A stretch of 64,000 nt of DNA from Sphingomonadales bacterium 28-55-16. GTDB taxonomy: Bacteria > Pseudomonadota > Alphaproteobacteria > Sphingomonadales > Sphingomonadaceae. The notes below the pieces were generated by a model. The model was given only the letters and a program-made list of their open reading frames with translations, had not been told where the DNA came from and ran no database searches. Both the position numbers and the translations under genes were made by a program. The stretch lies in contig NCGG01000001.1 of NCBI GenBank assembly GCA_002278855.1, positions 62,001 to 126,000 of the forward strand, written 5' to 3'. Positions within the stretch are counted from its first letter, which is position 1; every line of letters starts with the position of its first letter. Shown in pieces: positions 9,908 through 18,113 of the stretch.

Positions 9908-10888
9908 TTAGACAGCACCCGAACGGCCAATCGCTTCCTCGATCCACAAACGTGCATCGGGGAAGCTGCGTTCGACCTCTGGCAAGTCATTGACGCACAG
10001 GAATTTGATCGCGTCCCATTCGCTGCCGCGTAAATAGCCGCTGACATCATCGGCGGACCATGTGTCGATCCCGCCAACGGCGACATGCAGATAATCGCGC
10101 GTATCCAATATTGCGGCGCTTCCGTCGGCAAGGCAGGCGTGGTTATGCAGGCTTTGGGGCAGAAACTGCGCAGCGTCGCGAAAACGATAGCTTGTATTGG
10201 CGATAAACGCGTCGCGGTACGTGTCGAACAATTCCGCCATCACCGAACGCTGCGTCGGGTGGACGACATGCGCGCTTTCGAACACTTGGTCGGCGGTATA
10301 GCCAATCATCTGCGCGGCGTTGATTTGATTATAATGGTTCAGCAGGCATGCCTCGTCCCGGCTGGCAACGCACGCGGCAAGGTCGCTGTGGTTCGTCCAT
10401 TTGCCGCGCAGCACGGGGCCATCGGCGGCAAAGAAATCCGCGCGTGTTACCGGCGCGGTCAGGAAAACATCATCGTTGAAATATAAGAAATGTTCTGCCA
10501 GCCCCGGTATGCGCCACAGCATCGTTTCGATCGAAAGCGAGTTGAAGGTCGGCAACGCATCCTCATAGCCGGCGAAGATTTCGCGATGGTCGATGATGCT
10601 GATCTTTGCGGAAAATTCGGGCGAGATGCGTTCAAGCACAGGTGTCTGGTCATCGGTCACAATCCAGATCCGCCGCACCCAAGGCGCGTTATTGGCGATG
10701 GAGCGCACGCAATAGTTCAACTCGTCACTGCACACCCAGCGATGGGGGTTGGTGCCATTGTCATGCAGCGGCGCCCGCGCCTGCGCCACGGCGTCAGCCT
10801 CCGCCAGCACCAGATGCCGTTCCCGCTTCGCAAGGTGCACAGGATCCGCCCCGTCCACCCAAGTAATGACTGCATCAACTTCAAACAT
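9908..10888 (-). CDS. Stealth-family sugar-phosphate transferase
   Basis: 326 residues from ATG 10888. The three conserved regions of Stealth proteins are recognisable: DAVITWVDGADP at 5-16 (CR1), then DELNYCVRSIANNAPWVRRI and WIVTDD around 55-80 (CR2), and LPTFNSLSIETMLWRIPGL with FLYFNDDVFL at 112-143. Stealth enzymes transfer sugar-1-phosphates to make phosphodiester-linked capsule or exopolysaccharide. The open frame continues upstream to 11098, but that extension is low-complexity and would overlap the divergent gene. No capsule or glycosyltransferase cluster surrounds it, so its acceptor is unknown. There is no strong ribosome site, only GACGAG. Confidence 0.85.
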   Translation of the reverse strand: MFEVDAVITWVDGADPVHLAKRERHLVLAEADAVAQARAPLHDNGTNPHRWVCSDELNYCVRSIANNAPWVRRIWIVTDDQTPVLERISPEFSAKISIIDHREIFAGYEDALPTFNSLSIETMLWRIPGLAEHFLYFNDDVFLTAPVTRADFFAADGPVLRGKWTNHSDLAACVASRDEACLLNHYNQINAAQMIGYTADQVFESAHVVHPTQRSVMAELFDTYRDAFIANTSYRFRDAAQFLPQSLHNHACLADGSAAILDTRDYLHVAVGGIDTWSADDVSGYLRGSEWDAIKFLCVNDLPEVERSFPDARLWIEEAIGRSGAV

Positions 10889-11089
10889 AAAACTCGTCAC
10901 AAAAATGTAATAGCGGCCCGTAGGAGTGTGCGAAGGTTTTGGGAAATAGAAAGTGGTGGGGTGGGGGTGCTTCTCGCCCTCATTCGCATCGGAATGCGCC
11001 ACATCGGGCGCGTAAATTGCGCTATCGCCCTGCATGCGCATGAGATAGTGCTTCGGTTCTGCTGCAACCGTCAACAGGGATACACCATC

Positions 11090-11647
11090 ATGCGACATTT
11101 CGCTTTATTACTCCTCTGCATCATTGCCGCGCCCGCGATTGCCGAGCCTTTACCGCTGGACGTCGCTGCTGCGCGTGCGTCTATGGTTGGTAATTGGGAG
11201 GGGAGCCTCGATTATCTCGATTATGGCGCAAATAAATGGTTCGGCATTCCAGTTAAAACTGTGGTCGAGGATCAGGGCGACGGTGTGACCATCATCCGCA
11301 AATCCGATTTTGACGATGGTCCAAAGGTTGGAAACGTAAGAATTACGTCGGTCGAACTGTATGATCCTGCGGCAGGTACCGTAACCATAGGGACCTTTCG
11401 CAAGGCTCGCCCGGTAGAGGTTTTGACCTACGCGGTACGCATGGGAGAAGCTGCGGCGGATGCAACGCATTGGACGATGGTCGAGGAATCGCGCGGCACA
11501 GATGATGACCGGCCGGCCATGCTTCGCCTGACCACAACGCGCAACGGCGACAGGATCGAAACGGTAAAACAGGTGGATTTTCAGGATGACGACAAATCCG
11601 AATGGCTAACGCGCAACCGCACACGGTTAACGCGCGTTGGGGAATAA
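11090..11647 (+). CDS. Secreted hypothetical protein
   Basis: 185 residues from ATG 11090 (AGGGA about ten bases upstream). The N-terminus MRHFALLLLCIIAAPAIAEP is a clear signal peptide cleaved after AIA, so the protein is periplasmic or exported. The mature part, including MVGNWEGSLDYLDYGANKWF and alternating strand-like segments, resembles lipocalin-like or DUF1579-like beta proteins in pattern only. I do not recognise a family with confidence. An open frame upstream to 10490 covers the Stealth gene and its promoter and is not part of this gene. Confidence 0.75.
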   Translation: MRHFALLLLCIIAAPAIAEPLPLDVAAARASMVGNWEGSLDYLDYGANKWFGIPVKTVVEDQGDGVTIIRKSDFDDGPKVGNVRITSVELYDPAAGTVTIGTFRKARPVEVLTYAVRMGEAAADATHWTMVEESRGTDDDRPAMLRLTTTRNGDRIETVKQVDFQDDDKSEWLTRNRTRLTRVGE

Positions 11648-11724
11648 GATTTAGGAGAAAATGCCCGTCGGACGGCATCCGTTTTTGCGGCGTGACATTT
11701 TGGCGGGGCGGGTTAGGGTGGGGG

Positions 11725-12018
11725 ATGACCACGACACCAAAACTTCCCAACTGGTTCGACATAAGCATGGATGCTTGGGCGCTCGCCGCCGAATCCAATA
11801 TGGTGATCGCGATGCGCATCGGCAGTCTGGCGCAAGGCGGGCCGGATGCCGCGCGGGAGGCCGAGCGGATGGTGACTGAGAAAGTCGCGGCGAATATCGC
11901 GCTCGGCTGTGACCTGATAAGTGGAAAGCTTGGCAGCAGCCCCGAAGCGATAGTCAGCGGCAGCATCGCCCATTATTCCGAACGCGTCGTTGCCAACCGG
12001 AAACGACTGTCCAAATAA
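11725..12018 (+). CDS. Small helical protein, possibly phasin-like
   Basis: 97 residues starting at ATG 11725 after a G-rich AGGGTGGGGG site. No signal peptide or membrane segment. The sequence is predicted mostly helical (MDAWALAAESNMVIAMRIG; AAREAERMVTEKVAANIALG) and ends SGSIAHYSERVVANRKRL, a layout reminiscent of phasins and related polyhydroxybutyrate-granule proteins, which end in a basic helix. This family call is only a resemblance. An imperfect hairpin and a second stem (12035-12083) follow it. Confidence 0.6.
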   Translation: MTTTPKLPNWFDISMDAWALAAESNMVIAMRIGSLAQGGPDAAREAERMVTEKVAANIALGCDLISGKLGSSPEAIVSGSIAHYSERVVANRKRLSK

Positions 12019-12034
12019 CGCGCCGTTCTGGGGC

Positions 12035-12083
12035 CTTCCAAAAATGGAAGCGCCAAGGAATAAAGTAGAATTCCGCCTTGGCG
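12035..12083 (+). terminator. Tandem stem-loops after the phasin-like gene
   Basis: CTTCCA (12035-12040) pairs with TGGAAG (12045-12050), and CGCCAAGG (12051-12058) pairs with CCTTGGCG (12076-12083), followed only by TTT. They lie 17 bases past the stop codon and could end that transcript or fold as the start of the cold-shock leader. The weak T-run makes terminator activity uncertain. Confidence 0.4.
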
Positions 12084-12260
12084 TTTGCACATTGTTGAAA
12101 TGAAGCGTATACACGTCAAACGCTATCGTCGACCGCGACGGATTTTTGAGGCGCGTCTCCGGTCAGAAGAGCGGAACGGGCAACGTTTTTCCTACCACGA
12201 CTTGGCTACCCACTTGGCGCTGTTGTCAGGTGGTCACCTGTTTCGTGAAAGGAACATATT
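12084..12260 (+). promoter_or_regulatory. Long leader of the cold-shock gene
   Basis: About 180 bases precede ATG 12261 with no convincing gene. Near the end lies the palindrome CAGGTG-GT-CACCTG (12227-12240), ten bases before the AAAGGA ribosome site. It could be an operator or a small hairpin near the ribosome site. CspA-type mRNAs typically have long structured leaders that act as thermosensors; that such a role applies here is inference. Confidence 0.5.
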
Positions 12261-12470
12261 ATGCCAGTAGGCACCGTAAAATTTTTCAATGCAGACAAAG
12301 GCTATGGCTTTATCGCGCCTGATGGCGGCGGTGATGACAGCTTCGTGCACATCTCGGCCGTTCAGGCAGCCGGCATGCACACGCTGGATAAAGAACAGCG
12401 CGTGAATTTCGAAGTTGAAATCGGCCGCAACGGTAAGGCTTCGGCCATCAACCTGTCCGCAGCTGATTAA
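12261..12470 (+). CDS. Cold-shock protein, CspA family
   Basis: 69 residues, a single cold-shock OB-fold domain binding single-stranded RNA and DNA. The RNP1 motif KGYGFI (15-20) and RNP2-like DSFVHIS (32-38) are intact, as is the opening GTVKFFN. Such proteins melt RNA secondary structure at low temperature or in stationary phase. ATG 12261 is preceded by AAAGGAACATATT. The transcript ends at a strong GNRA-loop terminator. Confidence 0.95.
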   Translation: MPVGTVKFFNADKGYGFIAPDGGGDDSFVHISAVQAAGMHTLDKEQRVNFEVEIGRNGKASAINLSAAD

Positions 12471-12484
12471 TCAGCCGAAATGCT

Positions 12485-12519
12485 AAAAAAAAGGGCTGCC
12501 GAAAGGCGGCCCTTTTTTT
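12485..12519. terminator. Strong bidirectional intrinsic terminator
   Basis: GGGCTGCC (12493-12500) and GGCGGCCC (12505-12512) form an eight-pair stem with one T-G pair closed by a GAAA tetraloop. Eight As (12485-12492) precede it and seven Ts (12513-12519) follow, so it can terminate both the cold-shock gene and the converging zinc-ribbon gene. Confidence 0.93.
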
Positions 12520-12540
12520 ATGTGCACGCCGCGTTACGGC

Positions 12541-12846
12541 TTAATCGAATAGCTCCTCCAGAAACGACTTTTTGCGCTTCTTATAGGGATAGCCATGGCC
12601 ATAGCCTTGGTGTTGCTGACCATAGCCTTGCGGTGCGAACCCGCTTTGGGGTGGCGGTGGTGCTTGCGGCGCGGGTGGCGGTGGCAATTCGGCGGCAGCG
12701 CTGCGCTCGATAATTTTGTCGAGCTCCCCACGATCAAGCCAAACGCCGCGGCATTGCGGGCAATAATCAATTTCGACACCTTGGCGATCGCTCATCACGA
12801 GCGGAACCTTGCATACAGGGCACGGCATTCCAACGGCTGCATTCAT
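12541..12846 (-). CDS. TFIIB-type zinc-ribbon protein
   Basis: 101 residues from the ATG at 12846, preceded on its strand by AGGAGA. One zinc ribbon is formed by CPVC (about residues 9-12) and CPQC (29-32), followed by RGVWLDRGELDKIIE, the hallmark of the zf-TFIIB family. The middle is a low-complexity Pro/Ala/Gln/Gly linker, and the end is a basic patch KKRKKS plus the acidic tail FLEELFD. Function of the family is unknown; it may bind nucleic acid or a protein partner. It converges on the cold-shock gene across the shared terminator. Confidence 0.88.
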   Translation of the reverse strand: MNAAVGMPCPVCKVPLVMSDRQGVEIDYCPQCRGVWLDRGELDKIIERSAAAELPPPPAPQAPPPPQSGFAPQGYGQQHQGYGHGYPYKKRKKSFLEELFD

Positions 12847-12966
12847 ATCGGGTCTCCTCTTCTGATCATAAAGCGGTCCGACATCGCCGTCACATGACGA
12901 CCAGAGGGGCCCGGCCCGCTTAAGCGAACTGGGCATTGGGCCTCCGGTTTTCAAGATGGGCGTAAG

Positions 12967-13119
12967 CTAATTCAGCGCAGCGCCTGTCATCCACATTGCG
13001 GATAAAATGATGATTGCCAGCAAAAGCGAAATGGCGAGTACATATCGCAGACCAACATTTTTGACCCCGCCGCTCGCCTCTTCTTCCGTCACACCAATTT
13101 TGTCGCCGTCCTTATGCAT
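12967..13119 (-). CDS. Small single-pass membrane protein, 50 residues
   Basis: An uninterrupted frame from ATG 13119 to TAG 12967 encodes 50 residues: a charged start MHKDGDKIGVTEEEASGG, then one hydrophobic helix YVLAISLLLAIIILSAMWM and a short tail. A ribosome-like AAGG/GAAGG lies just before the ATG. The layout (acidic/polar cytosolic head plus one C-terminal helix) is typical of small inner-membrane proteins found in sphingomonads. No family is recognised. It fills a gap that would otherwise be empty between the zinc-ribbon and DoxX genes, all on the same strand. Confidence 0.7.
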   Translation of the reverse strand: MHKDGDKIGVTEEEASGGVKNVGLRYVLAISLLLAIIILSAMWMTGAALN

Positions 13120-13187
13120 GCCTTCATTCCTTTTCTCACGCGGGGATCAAGATCGAAAGGCAAGATAACAGAAGAGGGTGTGAATTG

Positions 13188-13580
13188 TTAACGGGATTTA
13201 CAATTTGGCCAATTGGTGACGTGTCCAACCCAAAAAGCGAGCCAAATCAACACCGGCTGAAACGCCAAGCGCGGACCATGATACCACCAACTCAGCGTTT
13301 TTCCGTCTAGCGCGATGCCGTTAAACGCATGGTTGAAGTTCGCCGGCCATACGCACAAGGCATAGAGCGCCAAGCCAATTGCCGCCCATTTGCGCGTCTG
13401 CGGGATCATGAGCCCAATCGCACCGGCTATCTCGGCGACACCCGTGAATGCAACGATGAATTGGGGGAAGGGAACCCAGTCCGGGGTGATTGCCAAAAAT
13501 CCACGCGGCGATATGAGGTGCAGGATACCTGCGACGAGGTAGAATAATGCGAGGGTTGCGCGGAGGCTGGCGCGTATCAT
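13188..13580 (-). CDS. DoxX-like membrane protein
   Basis: 130 residues starting at ATG 13580. Four hydrophobic segments are visible: LALFYLVAGILHLI, FIVAFTGVAEIAGAIGLMI, WAAIGLALYALCVWPANFNH, and PVLIWLAFWVGHVTN. The HLISP and GVAEIAGAIGLMIP segments are typical of DoxX/DUF4870-like small integral membrane proteins; DoxX was linked to thiosulfate:quinone oxidoreductase in archaea, but most bacterial homologues have no proven role. Its ATG shares one base with the PhnA-domain gene stop (TAATG), so the two are translationally coupled. Confidence 0.82.
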   Translation of the reverse strand: MIRASLRATLALFYLVAGILHLISPRGFLAITPDWVPFPQFIVAFTGVAEIAGAIGLMIPQTRKWAAIGLALYALCVWPANFNHAFNGIALDGKTLSWWYHGPRLAFQPVLIWLAFWVGHVTNWPNCKSR

Positions 13581-13891
13581 TACCGTTTTCGTACGAATTC
13601 GGCGCGCAGGACAAGGCCCTTGATACCGTCGAAACGGCAATCAATCTCTTGTGCGTCACCCGTCAAGCGGATGGACTTGATCAGCGTTCCGCGTTTCAAA
13701 GTCTGCCCAGCGCCCTTGACGGTCAGATCCTTAATCAAGGTCACTTGGTCGCCATCCGCAAGCAGATTTCCGACAGCATCGCGTACTTCGACAGCACCGT
13801 CTGCCGCAGCTGCGGTCTTGGCCGCGGCCGCGCTTATCCATTCCCCGGATGCCTCGTCATAGACATAATCTTCGTCCACTGTGTCGCTCAT
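13580..13891 (-). CDS. PhnA-domain (YjdM-like) protein
   Basis: 103 residues from ATG 13891 (AAGGA about ten bases upstream). The C-terminal half VRDAVGNLLADGDQVTLIKD and KGAGQTLKRGTLIKSIRL is the PhnA domain; the N-terminal zinc-ribbon of classical PhnA is absent and replaced by an acidic, Ala-rich segment (DEDYVYDEASGEW). PhnA-like proteins were named from a phosphonate locus but are not phosphonoacetate hydrolases by homology. The stop overlaps the DoxX gene start (TAATG). Confidence 0.85.
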   Translation of the reverse strand: MSDTVDEDYVYDEASGEWISAAAAKTAAAADGAVEVRDAVGNLLADGDQVTLIKDLTVKGAGQTLKRGTLIKSIRLTGDAQEIDCRFDGIKGLVLRAEFVRKR

Positions 13892-14005
13892 GATGCACAT
13901 TTCCTTATTGGTCTGGCACTGCCGTAGCGGCATTTCGCCGCGCGCGAAAGCCAGTTGCAATTTGCAACGATGTCAGTAAGATTTTCGCAGAAAATGGAGA
14001 GGCAT

Positions 14006-15523
14006 ATGGCGCACGCTGAAACGACTATCGATGTTTTGATTGTAGGGGCCGGACTTTCTGGCATTGGCGCTGCTGCGCACCTCACGATGCAATGCCCGAA
14101 CAAGAGTTACGCCATTGTTGAGCAGCGTGCCGATATGGGCGGTACTTGGGATCTGTTCCGTTACCCCGGTATTCGCTCTGACTCCGACATGCACACTTTG
14201 GGATATCGTTTCAAACCTTGGCTGCATGAAAAGACCATCGCGGACGGCCCTTCTATCCACGAATATGTGCATGAAACCGCCGAAGAATATGGAATTTCGC
14301 CGCATATTCATTTTGGTCATAAAGTTATCTCGGCCAATTGGTCGAGCGCCGACGCGCGCTGGCATGTGACGGCAAAGGCCGTTGACGGAGGTAAGGAACG
14401 CCGCTTTGCCGCACGTTTCCTGTTCATGTGCGCTGGCTATTATGATTATGATAAGGGCTACAAGCCCGATTTTGCTGGTGAAGCCGACTTTGGTGGTCAA
14501 ATTGTTCACCCGCAACATTGGCCTAAAGATCTGGATTATAAGGGCAAGAAGGTAACTGTCATCGGCTCAGGTGCGACGGCGGTTACGATTGTTCCTGTTA
14601 TGGCGGAACAAGGCGCGCAAGTGACTATGCTTCAGCGTTCGCCAACCTACATGGTTTCGCGTCCTGCCATCGACCCATTTTCAAAATTCGTGCGCAAGAT
14701 CATGCCGGAAAAGCTGGCTTATGCGCTTACGCGGTGGCGCAACATCAACATGCAGCGTTTTACATATTGGTATGCACGCCGTAACCCGGCAAAGCTGGGT
14801 GAGAAGCTGGTCAACATGGCGCGGGAAGCGCTCCCTGCATCGGTGGATGTCGACACCCATTTTGTGCCAAAATATGGGCCTTGGGAGCAACGCCTTTGCC
14901 TCATTCCAGATAGCAATATGTTTAACGCGATTACCGAAGGCAAAGCGGAAGTCGTTACGGACCATATCGATCACTTCACCAAAACCGGCATTCAGTTAAA
15001 GTCGGGCAAGCACATCGAATCCGACATCATTATTACAGCGACTGGTTTGAACCTGGTGACGATGGGTAAAACCGCGATCAGCGTCGACGGAGAGGCTGTC
15101 AATTTTGGTGAGCATTTCAATTACAAGGGCGTGATGTTTAACGACATCCCCAATTTCGCCAGCGTTTTCGGCTATATCAACGCGTCATGGACGTTGAAGA
15201 CGGATATTGTTGCGGATTATGTCTGCCGCTTGTTGTGGAAAATGGATGACAAAAATGCTTTGGTTGCAACTCCGGTTCTCGATGATCCGAATATGCCTAA
15301 GCTGCCATTCGTGACCGATTTTAGTTCTGGCTATTTCGCGCGCAGCTTTGACACATTGCCCAAGAACGGTGATCGCCATCCATGGCGGGTTCTGCAGAAT
15401 TATGCGGCGGAGAAGAAAATCCTCACCCAAGATGCTATCGACGACGGCGTGATGATTTTTTCAGCGCCCGCCTTCTCTAGCGCGCGTCGGGAAACCGAAG
15501 AGACGTTGATCGCGGCAGAATGA
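14006..15523 (+). CDS. Flavin-containing Baeyer-Villiger type monooxygenase
   Basis: 505 residues from ATG 14006, chosen because GGAGAGG lies four bases before it. The FAD fold IVGAGLSGIGAAAHL is at 12-26, GGTWDLFRYPGIRSDSDMHT at 45-64, the Baeyer-Villiger fingerprint F-x-G-x3-H-x3-W-P at 162-173 (FGGQIVHPQHWP), and the NADPH fold VIGSGATAVTI near 185-195. These enzymes insert oxygen next to a ketone or oxidise heteroatoms with NADPH and O2. The substrate cannot be predicted. The gene stands alone; a GC-rich hairpin follows the stop. Confidence 0.92.
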   Translation: MAHAETTIDVLIVGAGLSGIGAAAHLTMQCPNKSYAIVEQRADMGGTWDLFRYPGIRSDSDMHTLGYRFKPWLHEKTIADGPSIHEYVHETAEEYGISPHIHFGHKVISANWSSADARWHVTAKAVDGGKERRFAARFLFMCAGYYDYDKGYKPDFAGEADFGGQIVHPQHWPKDLDYKGKKVTVIGSGATAVTIVPVMAEQGAQVTMLQRSPTYMVSRPAIDPFSKFVRKIMPEKLAYALTRWRNINMQRFTYWYARRNPAKLGEKLVNMAREALPASVDVDTHFVPKYGPWEQRLCLIPDSNMFNAITEGKAEVVTDHIDHFTKTGIQLKSGKHIESDIIITATGLNLVTMGKTAISVDGEAVNFGEHFNYKGVMFNDIPNFASVFGYINASWTLKTDIVADYVCRLLWKMDDKNALVATPVLDDPNMPKLPFVTDFSSGYFARSFDTLPKNGDRHPWRVLQNYAAEKKILTQDAIDDGVMIFSAPAFSSARRETEETLIAAE

Positions 15524-15529
15524 AACACA

Positions 15530-15555
15530 CTGACGGGCGGATGAACGCCCGTCAG
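15530..15555 (+). terminator. Ten-pair hairpin after the monooxygenase gene
   Basis: CTGACGGGCG (15530-15539) pairs perfectly with CGCCCGTCAG (15546-15555) around the loop GATGAA, seven bases after the stop. There is no T-run behind it, so it may be a Rho-dependent end, an mRNA-stabilising 3' structure or an atypical terminator. Confidence 0.6.
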
Positions 15556-15748
15556 CCGCGGCTGTAGTGGGTCCAACAAATGGCTGAATAAACGGCTACG
15601 CTGGTTTGTGCTGCGTGACGCCGGCTTTTGCTGTGCGATAACATGCACCCAACTGGACGGGTGTACTCATAATCATAAATCTAAGAAAAATGCAGAAGAT
15701 CCCTAAAACTTCTCCCGTTCGCGTGCCATTGCCGCTATCGCTGCGTGC

Positions 15749-17137
15749 ATGCAGTATGACACTTTAATCCAGCCTGACAACGGGCAGGCCGCCACCCACA
15801 TTCATGTGACCGACAAAGGCCGATTTGCAGGCTGGCTTGCACTTCAACCTGATGCTGTCCGAACGGCCGTCAAGGCACAAAAGTTCGAAGGTGGCGCCAA
15901 TGATATCGCTATCTTGCCCGGCGACAAACCAGGGGAGTGGTCTGTAGTGGCGGGTATGACTGATGTTGCTGCACCGGGCTTGTGGCATTTGGCAAAGCTG
16001 GCGGACAGCTTGCCCGAAGGGACATATCGGCTCGCCGATTATGATGCCAGCGAGGCTATGCTTGGCTGGATGCTGGGGCAGTATCGTTATCAAGAATATC
16101 TAAGCGAACCAAAGCTGACAGGGCCACGGGTTTTGCTGGTAAAGGAGCCTGCGCGCATCGCCATGGCGGCGTTGCTGGCGGCAGCGACGGCTTTGGTGCG
16201 CGATCTCGTCAACCGGCCCGCAGGTGATCTTGGGCCAAACGCATTGGAAACAGAAGCCAAACGGATTGCAAAAGCGCATAAGGCCGATGTTACGGTGACG
16301 GCGGGTGAGGCTCTGGAAACCGGCTATCCGCTCATTCACGCGGTTGGCAAGGCGGCGATGCGCGAACATGCGCCGCGCCTCATCGAAGTTGAATGGGGTG
16401 ACCCGCGTCACCCGCGTATCGCGATTGTGGGTAAGGGCATTACCTTCGACACGGGCGGGCTGGATATCAAGCCAGCGTCTGGCATGCGGTTGATGAAAAA
16501 GGATATGGGCGGCGCCGCGCATGCACTGGCGCTGGCTGAACTTATCATGGCGGCGCATTTGCCCGTGCGCTTACATATGCTCGTGGCGGCGGCAGAAAAC
16601 AGCATATCGGGCAACGCAATGCGGCCGGGCGATATCGTTAAAAGCCGCAAGGGCATTACCGTTGAAATCGACAATACCGATGCCGAAGGACGCTTGGTTC
16701 TGGCCGACGCACTGACCAAAGCGATCGAAGATAAGGCGGAACTGATTATCGATTTCGCTACGTTGACCGGCGCAGCGCGTGTTGCGCTTGGGCCCGACCT
16801 GCCCGCGATGTTCAGCAATGATGATAGCATCGCAGCGGGCTTGCTGGCCGCATCGAAAGCGGTGACCGACCCCGTGTGGCACATGCCGCTTTGGGCGCCA
16901 TATATGGAAATGCTCGACAGCGATATTGCAGACACGTCGAACAGTGGGGGCGGGCTCGCCGGTGCGGTTACCGCCGCGTTATTCTTGCAGAAATTTGTTC
17001 CCGACAATGTGCCCTGGGTTCACTTGGATACATTTGCGTGGCGGCCAACGAGCAAGCCCGGTAGGCCAAAGGGCGGAGAGGCGCTTGGATTGCGCGCCGT
17101 CTTCGGCTATCTGGCAGAAACATATCCGGCGCGATAA
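15749..17137 (+). CDS. M17 leucyl aminopeptidase family protein
   Basis: 462 residues, slightly short of E. coli PepA (about 503). Metal- and substrate-binding motifs of M17 enzymes are intact: GKGITFDTGGLDIKP near residue 230 (catalytic Lys and metal-binding residues) and the signature NTDAEGRLVLADAL near 309-322. The N-terminal domain is divergent, as in other alphaproteobacterial members. The enzyme should release N-terminal amino acids from peptides in the cytosol using two metal ions. No clear ribosome site precedes ATG 15749, so the start could be slightly different. The NlpC/P60 gene follows by about 30 bases. Confidence 0.93.
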   Translation: MQYDTLIQPDNGQAATHIHVTDKGRFAGWLALQPDAVRTAVKAQKFEGGANDIAILPGDKPGEWSVVAGMTDVAAPGLWHLAKLADSLPEGTYRLADYDASEAMLGWMLGQYRYQEYLSEPKLTGPRVLLVKEPARIAMAALLAAATALVRDLVNRPAGDLGPNALETEAKRIAKAHKADVTVTAGEALETGYPLIHAVGKAAMREHAPRLIEVEWGDPRHPRIAIVGKGITFDTGGLDIKPASGMRLMKKDMGGAAHALALAELIMAAHLPVRLHMLVAAAENSISGNAMRPGDIVKSRKGITVEIDNTDAEGRLVLADALTKAIEDKAELIIDFATLTGAARVALGPDLPAMFSNDDSIAAGLLAASKAVTDPVWHMPLWAPYMEMLDSDIADTSNSGGGLAGAVTAALFLQKFVPDNVPWVHLDTFAWRPTSKPGRPKGGEALGLRAVFGYLAETYPAR

Positions 17138-17165
17138 AGCGTCATATATCATTTGATATGTTCCC

Positions 17166-18113
17166 TTGCCGAGGCCCGGGAACATGGTCGCAGGGCAGGG
17201 ACATAAACAGTTGGTAGACGGTCAGATACAGGCAGGCGAGCGGCCTATTTATACATTAAGCGGGCACAGCCTTGTCGGAGACAAAAGGACAACGCCGATC
17301 CGTGGTGATCTTGCCGATATCAGCCTGGCTGGAAAGCTGTTTGCGCCGCATTATGCTGTGCCCATGCTGCGCACGGGTATCGCGCCTGTGACTGAAATCT
17401 ATGCTGAGGCGCATGCAACGTCCATGCCCGTGAGCGCGTTGATGCATGGCGAGGAATTTGCCGTGCTTGATGTCGCGGGCGAATGGGCATGGGGCTATTG
17501 CTTGCACGACAAATATCTTGGCTATGTGCGTTTTGCGCAGCTGGGTGATGACTTTGAAGCAACGCATATCGTCAGTGCGCCCGCGACCTTGCTCGTGGCT
17601 GCGCCATCGACAAAATCGTCCGTGCTGGCGCGATATCCCATGGGCGCGCGCCTGCTCTGCGGGAACCTGAGTGAATGCGGCAAATATCTTGCCTGTGAAA
17701 ATGGTTTTATACCGATCGTGCATGTATCAGCTATCGGAAGCGTCGCTGCGTCGCCTGCTGATTTGGCCGAACAGTTGATTGGCACGCCTTATAGCTGGGG
17801 CGGACGCAGTGGCGACGCGATTGATTGTTCTGGCCTTGTGCAATTGGTCTTTGGCCTAAAGGGCGTCATGGCCTCGCGCGATGCGGATATGCAGCAGGCT
17901 GATTTTGGCGCGGACTTGCCAGCAGGCGCAGCGCTGCAGCGGGGCGATCTGGTCTTCTTCCCGGGGCATGTTGGGATCATGGCAGACGCGGATCATATCA
18001 TCCATGCCAATGGCAGTGCGATGGCGGTCAGTGTTCAACCGCTGGCGGATGCTGCGGCCCGGTTTGCCGAGCATGATGAACCGATATTGGCACGTAAGCG
18101 GGTTGCGTTTTGA
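17166..18113 (+). CDS. NlpC/P60 (C40) peptidoglycan endopeptidase with SH3-like region
   Basis: 315 residues. The C-terminal NlpC/P60 domain starts near residue 195 with LIGTPYSWGGRSGDAIDCSGLVQ, which contains the catalytic Cys (DCSG). Further along are GDLVFFPGHVGIM and HIIHANGS with the catalytic His residues. The N-terminal part (about 60-190) resembles the bacterial SH3 repeats that position such enzymes on peptide stems of murein. No signal peptide is visible at either ATG 17166 or ATG 17184. The TGA overlaps the TTG start of argC (TTGA). Confidence 0.88.
   Translation: MPRPGNMVAGQGHKQLVDGQIQAGERPIYTLSGHSLVGDKRTTPIRGDLADISLAGKLFAPHYAVPMLRTGIAPVTEIYAEAHATSMPVSALMHGEEFAVLDVAGEWAWGYCLHDKYLGYVRFAQLGDDFEATHIVSAPATLLVAAPSTKSSVLARYPMGARLLCGNLSECGKYLACENGFIPIVHVSAIGSVAASPADLAEQLIGTPYSWGGRSGDAIDCSGLVQLVFGLKGVMASRDADMQQADFGADLPAGAALQRGDLVFFPGHVGIMADADHIIHANGSAMAVSVQPLADAAARFAEHDEPILARKRVAF

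Noticed and set aside
10889..11098. In-frame N-terminal extension of the Stealth protein
   Set aside because: The extra 70 residues carry no family motif and would overlap the divergent secreted protein gene; the family start motif begins right after ATG 10888.
12085..12270. A 61-codon basic frame running through the cold-shock gene leader into its start
   Set aside because: Non-ATG start, no ribosome site, Arg-rich shadow-like composition, and it overlaps the cspA start; the leader is better explained as regulatory RNA.
15556..15748. Possible RNA gene in the gap before the M17 peptidase gene
   Set aside because: I looked for a tRNA or other known fold and saw none; the region lacks a T-loop motif and coding potential.
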